From Antedon bifida (taxonomy: Eukaryota; Echinodermata; Crinoidea; Comatulida; Antedonidae), in assembly GCA_963402885.1 (NCBI GenBank), contig OY727097.1, positions 7,750,001 to 7,814,000 on the forward strand: 64,000 nt of DNA. The letters are read 5' to 3'. This document shows, one piece after another, positions 44,373 to 56,300 of the stretch; position 1 is the first letter of the stretch; each line of letters starts with the position of its first letter. The position numbers and the translations under genes were made by a program. The notes beneath the pieces were generated by a model. The model did not search any database. It was given only the letters and a program-made list of their open reading frames with translations, and was not told the DNA's origin.

Positions 44373-47300
44373 CTAAAATAAAAGAAAAAATGGAAATAAT
44401 TAAATAAATCTATAACCTTCATAACATTTTTTTTATGCAAACCAAAGAAAAAAAGTGGAACTCTCTCTCTTATTACGGTTCTTGTCAGCATGTTCTTTCT
44501 TCATCACCACACTCAACATTTCGCATCAACTCAAGGTCGACATAGGTCATACAGTTTCTATAGCAACCAAACTAGTCGTAGTCAATATGGCAAGTCATGT
44601 TTTGTGAAAATATATGAAGGGAATGAATATATCTGGCACTGTCAAACTCTTAAATAATGATAAAATGCAGGCCAGCATTTTGCATGTAGGCAGATGATGA
44701 GAACCTGCAATCTACTTCCCATGGCCTGAACCAGATTGTACACAGCTAAAAAAAATATTCCTTAAAACTGTATTGAAATCATTTTTATGGATAGTTTGGA
44801 GTAGGAGTATATTTTACTAGTACAGCTCTCCCGCTCCCCAACCTCAAATTTCGTACCAAAAGAAAAGCAAAACTTTACCTCTCCATTTAAATTAGAAATA
44901 GTTGGAGCAGCAATGAACACAACAAAAGGTGCAAACTCTGCACATCGCAGAATCTTCAATGCCTGGAAATGGAAAATAACAGTTAAGTAAAAAAAAATAT
45001 GTGTGTATTTAGCTGTGTTTTCTTTTCTTACATTTGTATAGAATACAGTTTACAATATGCGAGTGCAGCTGATGAAGACGCTTGGTGCTAATCCCAGGGA
45101 ATGAATCCCATCAATGGACAAAACTACTTCACTTCCAAAGATGTTGTTTCCATAGAGCATGTTGCATGTTTGTTTATTTAAAAGACTACCACCTCTTGGG
45201 ACAGTAATTACATTTGCTATTGGTACTCCTAGGCTGTATCATTTTGTTAGACTGTACCATCATCTTAGACTGTACCATCATCTTAGACTATTTTATTTAT
45301 TTTTTTATTGAACCATGTTTCATGAGGGTAGCCCATCCAGCAAAACTAATCATTGGGCCCTCGACAATACAATACAAACAGTACAAAAATACATTATCAT
45401 AAAACATTTATTATAAAAAATTAAAATAAATATAAAAATTGTGATAAAATTTCCAGATTTCATAAATTCAAAACTTAAATATTAAAATATAATACAAGAA
45501 TTGTAGGCAATATTGTCACAAAATGTATTTATGAATTTGCTTTTCCTTCATCCAATCTACATGGTAGATAGTTGAAGCTATTGTTTTTAACCACGTGACT
45601 ATGTGGTGTAGGTTTTTTTATATATCTGTATATATATATAAACAAATCAGGCAAAGAACAGTAATTCCACTGGGGCTTTCATGGTATTGTTCAACCTCGA
45701 TTAGATAGCGACTCTTTAACATTCTCGGCGTGGTACGGCGGAACAGCACTAGTCCTCAGTTGTACGCACGCGCACCAGAGATCAAATTGATACGCCCTCA
45801 TCTTTCAGTATTTTTATTCACGAGGCGGGATCTCCCAAGAGATACTTTTATATATATAAACTCATCAGGCAATGAACATTAATTCTAAACCGCCTGGTGA
45901 TTTACTGAAATTTAATTAATTAATTTTAAACGATAAAGATGAGGAAATCTGTGAGAATGAGAAAAAGTCGCCCCAACCGAGACTCGAACACGGATCGCCT
46001 GCTTGATATGCAGATGTCCTAACCATTAGACCACTATATATTATATATATTATACTATAAAACATAGTTACCTGTGGTTCAACATCTAGTATGGCCATGT
46101 GTCCATTGCGGTGTATTTGCCTGATTGTCTCTAGCTTTGTGCCGTACATAGCATCCTCGTGTGTTCCGTATTCTAAGTACTCGTTGTTTGCGATGTCCTT
46201 CATCATGTCGTCTTGAGAGACAAAATGGTAATTCTTCCCATCCACCTCCTCTACTTTGATTGGTCGTGTTGTGTCTGAAAGTTCAAAGTTCATAACTAGG
46301 AGACTTTTTTTTTAGTGTATTAATTCAAAACTAATCATTTTCTTAAACAGAAAGTCTCTCAATTAAAATATTCAAATAATTACTGCTGCTTCTTTTTCAG
46401 GGAAAAAGCTGTCAGATTTAAAATATTGCACAAGTGTTAACAGACCAATCATTTATGTGGGCGTTTGTGCACTATAAGATTAAAGAGAAATCTGTCTGGA
46501 GAGTAAGCAAAGATTTCTGACGACATTTTCTGGCTAGATAATGACTTTAGAAATGTGCGACTTATGTCATTTAGCAACAATAATGCACGATACAATGTAC
46601 ACAACAGAATAAATAATCAATTACAGACGTCATGTAATAATAATATCCTGGATTCATAAAGCACCTAATGTTGTGAAACCATTAATGTTGTAAACCTCAT
46701 CAAACCTGTATGGAAACATCCCATAATGCAGTTAGTAATAAGCGCAAAGTTTTGTATTTGAACCTACAAGGTACCTCCATTTGTACAAGTAAAGTATCTT
46801 GCCTAAGGATATAAGCAATGCGACGAGCATTGGATTAAAACCCACGATCTTACGATCAGTAGTCCCAACTTGCAACATATTGCCCTACATGCTCTTGACA
46901 ATAATATAATACTAGAGTGAAGGCAGTAAAACTTACGAGGGATAGGGTAAGCATATTTGTCTGGATGGCTTGTGATGAGGGTGTTCTTGATGTGGCGTCG
47001 TCCAACACCATGTGCCCCTAGCAATACTAGTGTTTTACGCATGAAAGCTGGTAGGCGTACAACCTCTTCATAAGTCACTAGGTCTAGTTGATCAAAGACT
47101 AAAGAAAAGAAAAATAATTTAATGAATTAATAAATATGTCCATAGATAATTACAGTAATGGGAAAGAGATTATATAAATATCATGGTGGAAACTGAATAA
47201 AAAAAATAATATTAATGCAAAAAGAAACACGCCTTCTGACTCATCGGCACACTCGAAATAATGCATCAGCAGGCCTTGTCTTGAATGGCGAGCGAGTGCG

Positions 47301-50300
47301 AGCACTCACCTAACACACTCATAAACTGCCATTGAGGTGTGCGATTTACAACAAGCTTAAATTTGGTAAACTTCTACACACCAAAATACAAACAGCACAC
47401 CTACATCACCCCTGAATGTATTAAGGAGTGCAATTTGTATCACACCTATAATTTTCAAAGGACAAGGCCTGCATCAACTCCCGATTATCTTTCCAAAACA
47501 ACTTAAGTAGAATCAATTAAAATCAAATTTGATTTAAACTAACCTGCATTATGTTTCGCTAAGTACTTATCACGGTACTGTTTCTTCTTTTTACCAAACC
47601 ATGTACAAGATGCTTGATGTTCTTTTTTGGCCCTTTCTATTGCTAAACATGCTACTCTCCTAATACAAAAACAAACGATTTTAAACTACATTAAAACTAC
47701 ATTGATCATGTATTGCTTTAGAATTCGGAATTTCAAATTAATAACTTAGAGAACTACCGAAAACAAGAGTTGGTCATAATATTACAATATTTTCAATACT
47801 TTTTATTATATACCAAAATCGTGTTTCAATTTAAACATACCATTCTTGAAGTTCAGGTGATGGGATAAGTCCTGCTGTGCCGTTGAGTGGAGCGCCCTCT
47901 TTACGGGCTTGCCACCAATTATGATCATCTTTGCTAATAATCTGAAGGATCTCACCACATTTAAATGGCAGACCCGCTTGCTGACAAGGAATTAGGTCAT
48001 CGGTCAATGGGTCATATTCAAATTGGGACTTTACATAAATCTAACGGAGAAAAAGAAAAGAAAACTTTGTTATTTCATATAAACACACATGACCAACCAA
48101 TAGAAAGTGCTAAAACATTGAAACCATAAACACTGATAGATTGCAATACAATATAATATCTCATTCATCGTCACATGATCAAATTTTACACTTAATGTAC
48201 TTACAACCTAACTGTAAATTATCCTCCTTTTTCACTCCTTTATATCATATATTATATATCATCCTTTCTTTCAATAGATTTTTCATCAAATATGTTCTAC
48301 TTTCCATCTAACATTTCTTTATTCATATTTTCACAAAGTTGACTTGATTTTATGAGTAAACTATCATAATGCGTCCACAGTCATTTTTCACATTTATACA
48401 GTACTGGGGCGCACATCATATAATACACTGGGGCGCACACCATACAATACACTGTGGCACACACCATACAATACACTGGGGCGCATACCATACAATACAC
48501 TGGGGAGCACACCATACAATACACTGTGACACACACACCATACAATACACTGTGGCACACACCATACAATACACTGTGGAGCACACCATACAATACACTG
48601 TGACACACACCATACAATACACTGTGGCGCACACCATACAATACACTGGAGTTGACACACCGGTAGGCGTAAAACTAAAGTTTTTCTAAGTGATGTAAAA
48701 GTGGTACTAAATACTCCATCTCACATATTACCAAGTTAGATGCCAATCTTTCATATAGCAATGACGATCTAAACATAACCGTTCATTCACCTAGCTTGTT
48801 CAAATCTATTATTGGTATGTTTACAATGAATAAACAAACATAAAGAGGAAGATGATAAGACCATATCCGACACTAAGGACTATATTGAACATTCAATACT
48901 ATAATAAAATCTATTTATAATTCATCTAGCAACCTTAATACCAAACATTCACCTTAATGCATCCTTAATTTCATTCCTCACTTGCCCAGAAAAATTGTAT
49001 TTATCAAGGCCCAAAACTATGGAATAATTTACCATATGATTTAAGAATGATCAAGCATACATCCAAGTATTCGAACCAAGGACTATGGTAGAATGCATCA
49101 TCACCAGAAATTGCACTTTACTTGCCAACCTTAACACAAATTTAACACTTCTGTATTTTTCAAGGATAATAAATACTAAAATCATGAAGACGCTTACATA
49201 CTCTACTTTTAACTGTCACAAAATCAGTATTGATACGAAAAATTCTAATCATTAAAAACAGACTTCATAAATAATTAAATAATTTCTATCAAATTTATCC
49301 TTCAAATTAAGAAAAATGAATGAAAATGAATTTGACCACTCAAGTCTATCACTTCAGTCTAACAATAATTAAAACTAACAATAAATCAATCAAAAGAATT
49401 CAATCTGTCGTAACAATCAATCAAGAATATCAGTATGTCAATCAATCAATCAATCAATCAATATGCTTAAATATAGATGCAAATATGAATTTGAAAAAAT
49501 GAAAAAATATGTATATAAACAGCAACATTTATAGAATTGTAATGAACACAGATATAGCAATATATGGGCAAAAACACAGACACAATAAAATGTTTTAAAT
49601 AACGAGAAAAAAACACAGAAATGCTGTGTTCTAAAGGACTGGCATTCATACTATAAATATACAGAAAAAAAAATGTGGAATTTTTTAATATATAATGTAA
49701 TGCAATCAATCCTGGGGTGCTAACAATAATATTGTATGGAGTACATATGATGCATAAAAACACATGTGCTAAAATGGATTGGTATAATGGAAATAAAACA
49801 ACATGTGTGCTATATGCACCATATGAAGCCATACAACATGGCACATGTGTGTAAATCACATAATATGGATGCACGTAACACATGTGTCAACGGCACGCAT
49901 ATGGTAGCACATAGCACGCGTGTTAAAATTGTACTCATGTGAAAATATTGCACATGGATATATGGATGCACATATGGATAAATATAACACACATGTATGA
50001 TTATTATATGTATTATAGAAATTCATAGTGCTTTTGCCATATATGGCATGTGTTAAGTACATATGGTACAACACGCTTTATAAATGCAAGTGAATATGGC
50101 ACACATGTGCGAAATCATATATAAAATGTTTATGGTCGGTATCACCTCGTTTTTTTTATTCTTAATCTTGATTGTTTGCTGGAAATAAAGACAAAGAAAA
50201 ACAATACAAAAGATTTAGGGCAAGTATACGGACCACACTGGAAACAATCATTCACCCTCTAGCCAATGTATTAATACCTCAATGGTAATGGTACTAAGGT

Positions 50301-53300
50301 ACTGTTGGTTCAGTTATGAATCTGATCCAATGCCATTCATTTATACCAGAGTACAGTTATATAGGGCTTGATGTAAAGACACTAGACCTGCAATTGTTGA
50401 CGTTTTGTAAAAATAATGCATATATAACTTTGAAAACATTAAACCAGGTCTTGTCTTAAATGTGCGTTCTAAGGTTAAAAACAATGCACTACCTAAGTAG
50501 CTCGCGTCGAAAGTTCTCTCGTAGACGTATCTAGGCCTAGCTTAGTTAGGCTTAGTTTTGTAGGCATAGCTGGTAAAGAATGGTAACGTACGAACATCTT
50601 CCACTGGCTATAGGCCTAGCCTGACGTTGTCTCGTTGTTGAATTAATTGTCTTTCTTGTCTATTTTGGCAGAATCCGTTAATACAAATTAGGGAAGACCT
50701 GGTATTTTCTATGAAAAATTAATGTTCTTTTATTTGTTTACCCTTTCACACGATCGAAGTGGGTGCATCACATCAAAATATGAAAATATCAATCTGCTCG
50801 TGATGCATGTTGAGATTTGTAGCGAGCCGCTAAAATTATTAGCATCGATTTATGTTTCACATTTTTAACCATTTAAAGACGAAAAAAAAATATTGCAATA
50901 GGTCCGTATTTTTTTTAATTAGGTAAATAAAAACGTAGGTCTAGTGTCTTTAATTTGTTCATGATCCCACAGAAACTGTATACTGAATGGCCCACATGGA
51001 ATTTGGTAGCCCGAAAAATATATTAAAAATTATGCAATTCTATTTTCAAAATACATGTTGGAAGGTATTAAGTGAGTCTAGTGTTACTAGCCCGGATTTG
51101 GTTTATGCTGGGCTAGTACAAAATTGAGCCATGTGTCGTGAGCTGAATCAAAATAAAGTGGAATGAACATTCTTCTTTTCAGGCAATGTGAACAACTAAA
51201 AGGTTGGTGGTGGCAGAAATTAAAAGAAAAAGCATTTTATTACAAAATGTGTTTATGATAATATGTGAATATATTAATTGAAAATACATTTTTTTGTATT
51301 GTATTTCTGTATACCATGAAGGGATTCATATAGCAGATTGAAATTAATGCCCTCCTCACACAAAAGTAAAAGTCTCAAAAAGTAAAATAAATTTTTGTTT
51401 AGGAAACTTGGAATCTTTAATACAACATTTTGTTGACAAAATACATAAATTTTGGATTTATATTTAAAAATTTATATTCAACTGAATAAATTTACATAAA
51501 TGTCAGTTTTTAATAGGTGAATTGATGACATAATTGTTCAAAAATTAATTTTTTGAGATTTTATGAAATAATATTACATATTCTGATTCCTTTAAAACAA
51601 ATTTAAACATTGATGAAAATTCATATCTAAGAAAAAATCACATTACAAATGAATTTTTACCTCGCACGGCTGAGGTGCACTTCTGTAGCTAGGGACGATC
51701 TTGAAAGTTATACTACCGCGTAAATCTCTAAGCATACATTGAAGTTGGTCGACAGTCTGGTTTGCTACGCTGACCCCGTTGATTTCACGGATCTCATCAC
51801 CGACGTGAAGCGTTGCCTGTCTGTGGATCATTCCACCGTGCATGATACGTGCTACGAGACAGCGTTTGTCCTCACTCATCTTCAATGTGATACCCTGTAT
51901 TAAACACAAATGTAAACAAATCATATTAACTAACATGCTGAATATGAAAAATAATACACATGGATTTTGTTATTCTTTATATACAGATACAGGCTAGGAG
52001 GCACCGAATCCCTGTACTGGGGTACATACACACAGATCCCCAGTTAGTGGTGATGGTGTATCCCCATACTCTGGTTTGGGTGCTAGCTTGATGTCTTTTT
52101 GTACTCTTTCTTTTGTTTTCCACTCTTTCTCTTTTTTTTTGAGCACATAGAGACATCGTTTATTTACGCTATATAAATCTATCTATCTATTATTATTATT
52201 ATTATTCCATCCTTCACAGGAAATTCACAAGGTTTCAGAATAAAAGAATACAATAATGATGAAATGAGAAACAACAATAAATTAAGATAAATTATCTCTG
52301 TAAATTTTCATTATAAAATCGTATGCAAATTTCTATATCAAAGATAATACATTTTTTATTGGTTTTGTTTGTATTATTGCTCCAGGTAAAACTATTCTAT
52401 TAGTGTTTGTCATAAAATATGACAACAACAACATCATCAATAACCTTACTTCTTTTCCGTCATCGGTAAAGCAGAATGATAATCATGAAATAAGCCGAAA
52501 AATTACTTAAGTACTGTAAGGTTGTTATCAATGTTGCTGCAAAAGTTATTTTATAATAAACGCTAGCAATTTTACAACTGAAGCTATACTCTTTAATATC
52601 TTATTATATAAAATTTTATACATTAACTTGATTTGAAGATAATTGTAATAAAAGCATTTATCATATTTCATATAAAATCAGCTGGACAATTTTAACCTGT
52701 TAAAGACTAAATTAAACCTTCTAAAAAAATCTTCATGTTATTATATGACTTAGCTTTGCTAATATTTATGCACGTCATGTTCAACAACTGTGTACTCCAA
52801 AAGCATAAAAGATATAATTTTAAGCTCTGTTTACACTATCAAACTAGTCGGATGTGCCCAAATATGGTAGTGATATGCCCAAATATGGTAGTGATATGAC
52901 ATCATCATGTCTATATATGGGCACATCACATTTTGTTGTCACATAAAGTTTGATAGTATAGACAAGGCTATAGACCAAGAAAAATAAGGCCAACATCAGT
53001 ACCAAGATATTGTCATTTTACCAGCATACCCAACAACTGCGTACTAGATGATGTAATGTTATGAGAATTTTGCCCAAATATTGTAGTGATATGCCCAAAT
53101 AAGGTAGTTATATGACATCATCATGTCTATATATGGGCACACATAAAGTTTGATAGTATAGACAAGGCTATAGACCAAGAAAAATAAGACCAACATCAGG
53201 ATATTGTCATTTTACCAGCATGCTCAACAAAAGCATACTCCACAAGCATGACGATATAATTTTAGACCAACAAAAATAAGAGCAACATCAGGATGCTCAA

Positions 53301-56300
53301 CAACTGCGTACTAGATGATGTAATGTTATGAGAATGTTACTAAAAGCTTTCTCTCATACCATAGATATCATCAAACGAGACATGGTAAAGTCAATTGAAT
53401 TAAAGTGCGTAACTAAGCTTCACAGTGGGATCGCATCTGCCCTCGCCTCTAGGCCATCCTAGTCTACTGTATCAACAATGCTATTGGTATTGAATGATGT
53501 CATATATTTTTAACATTGGTAAATTTTGACTTCAAAATATTTTTATGACAAACAATTTTTAACATTGGTAAATTTTAAATTCAAAACATTTTTATCATTG
53601 AACAATTTTAACTTTTACTACTCTATCAACAATGTGGTGATGAATTTATGGCATATCATTTTTAACCTTCATAAATTTTAACTTTAAATATATATTTATG
53701 ATAAATAAATGATAACTTTAAAAGTTGTTAATTTTAAAAGATCATGAAATATGATATTGAACATTTAAAAAAACCATAAATATTCAGTTTAATTAATAGT
53801 AAGTTAATTTTTAATTTTATGGAAACATTGAGTTAACAATTAAAAAATAGTGAAACAGACCTAAAACTGGAGATCTAGTACACACATCTAGCTTGTGTGC
53901 ACTTAAAACAACACAGTGTACCTTTCACAAAGAGAGAGAGGGGGGGGGGGGGGGTTTTTACCCAATATGCTGTTCCATGGCTCTGTTGTTAGTCACTGCA
54001 TTGGGCTATTCTAACAACTCTACCTGTAAAGCTCTGTTTACACTATCAAACTTTATGTAATGTGATGAGCCCATACATGGATATTATGATGTCATATTAC
54101 TACCATATTTAAGCATATCACTACCATATTTGGGCACATCACTTTTTTTATGTCAAACTAGTTTGATAGTGTAGACAGAGCTTTAAATCACTTTGTTATG
54201 GAAACCACAAGACTGTAGTCCAAATGGGATGAAAAGGGAAAAAATCATTAAGACGTAAGACGTATTAAGGAGGTTATAGACAAGAAATAGCTTGAGTTAC
54301 CTGTAATTACATCACTATTAACTTAAAATGTAAAATAATACATCGTCACCCAATTAAAGTATATTATGTAATGATTATGTTTTAATTTATATTCAGTATC
54401 ATTAACAGAATTATGAATTGATATCATTTTATCCAAATGTCAATATCGCTGTCAAAAATATACCACGTGAATATAACATGTATCAACTATGAATTTTATA
54501 CTTCGGGTTATGTTACGCTTGAGTAAACAAACCCCCAATAATCTTGCTTTCTTAAAGCTTGATAAAATCGGGTCAGGTCAGGGGTCAAACAGATGATAGA
54601 AACCTACACCAGGCATGTAATGTTGATACTAAATTAGACCAGGGGGAGCGTATGTGACTGCACTATGAAATAAAGTAATTAAGTGATGATGCTAAATTGG
54701 TCCAAGGGTGTAATTAGCCTATGAAAAAAAGTACACATGTTCCTTATTAATATTGTATTGTGAAGTAACCCTGACGAAAAATAATTATTTATTTATTGCA
54801 TTTACTCAGCCAGTATAAATATAATATTCTATTGATAAACTCTAATGGTTTTTGGATAAAAATAAAATCCTTTGATAATTATTAATAACCAACAATCAAT
54901 ATGTAAATCAACAATGTTTATATTTATTAAATTAAAAAAAAGGTTTAATGATGTTGCATATTAAATATTTCCATTAAAGCGGTATAATGGTAAGAAAATT
55001 GGACTAGCATTTGAGAGGCATTGGTTCGAGGCCTTTCTGTGCATATGTTCAAAAGTCGTCTATACTTGTTTGTATGTTTTGAAAAATGAAAGTTAGTTAT
55101 TTTTATTTGTGGCATCTTTACTATTTATATTTATTACACATTCAACAAATTGTACAAATGAATCCAACCGGTTCAATACACAAAAAAAATGTATTTTTGC
55201 GACCTACTTCTATGGAAGCTGTTGATTACATTTAGCTAGTCTGCCTATAGTCTTGTATTCTAAACCTGGCAAACAATCTGTACCGTACTAACAAATAGGC
55301 TTAAACCTTAATCAGTCTTAACATGATGAACGTATGTGTATCTATTACTAAATAGACGTCGCAACGGTAATGATTTATACTCGTCGGGTATTTGAGACTT
55401 TATACACACATGCTCGTCTTCGCTTCAAATGGGACGTTAAACTGTAGGGTCCTATGTCCATATAATAGGTGCAAATTAACAAAATAACTTGGGACACTTC
55501 ATTCACTTTATCTCTCAGGTTGTTGAAGAAAACATTGCCTAATTTTGAATTTCCTCACCTTCTGGGTAATGCAATAGTACCATCCAGAAAACATCTACCA
55601 CAATACCATACCCACGCAATTTTTCAGCAGACATAATGATTGATTAGCTTCGGCTATATCTTGGCTACCTTTTGTATTGAAATTTTTGTTTGATACAATA
55701 AAGAAGAAGAATAGAACAGCCCACATTCACTCAACCAATATGGCATTGAGTAATTCATTTTTCCAGCAAACTGTAGGGGTTTGGGTATAACTATATCATA
55801 TGATGAATTCTATAAAATAACTAGGATCGTACCTCCATCTTTCTTCACCCAATAAATATACCGTACAATATACAATATGACAAAGCAAAATAAGCAGGCT
55901 TTAAACATATATATCTGTCTTCACAAGACGAATGTGTGTGTGTGTATGTATTACTAATGTGTATAGCAACATTATTTAATAGCACGTGTGGGATTAATAA
56001 CATTTAATAAACTAGCCTTAAACATATGATGAATCTATGTGCATGTATTACAAATAGCCAATCCACAAGTAAAAATGCAACATTTTGAAACTTTTTCTTG
56101 AAGATGATAAGATTGGAATTTGTGAATATACTGTATAAATTTCAATTTTTGATATGATTTTATTAGAATTATGAATGAATGGAATGTAATATTCAATGGT
56201 ATCTGTGTTGATTATTAATTTTAATACACTATAAAACAGAAATGCAAACAATTTTATATAGGAGAAAAAAGTTATAATAAAATAAACGTTACTGTGGATA

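Noticed and set aside
45962-46038. Functional tRNA gene
   Set aside because: A and B boxes are present but the acceptor stem does not pair and the T stem has a mismatch, so it is a SINE head or pseudogene.
48369-48689. Several overlapping open frames on both strands with repeats such as HTIQYTV and VYCMVCA
   Set aside because: They are by-products of a 24-bp minisatellite whose period is a multiple of three; no splice context, domain or start signal supports a protein.
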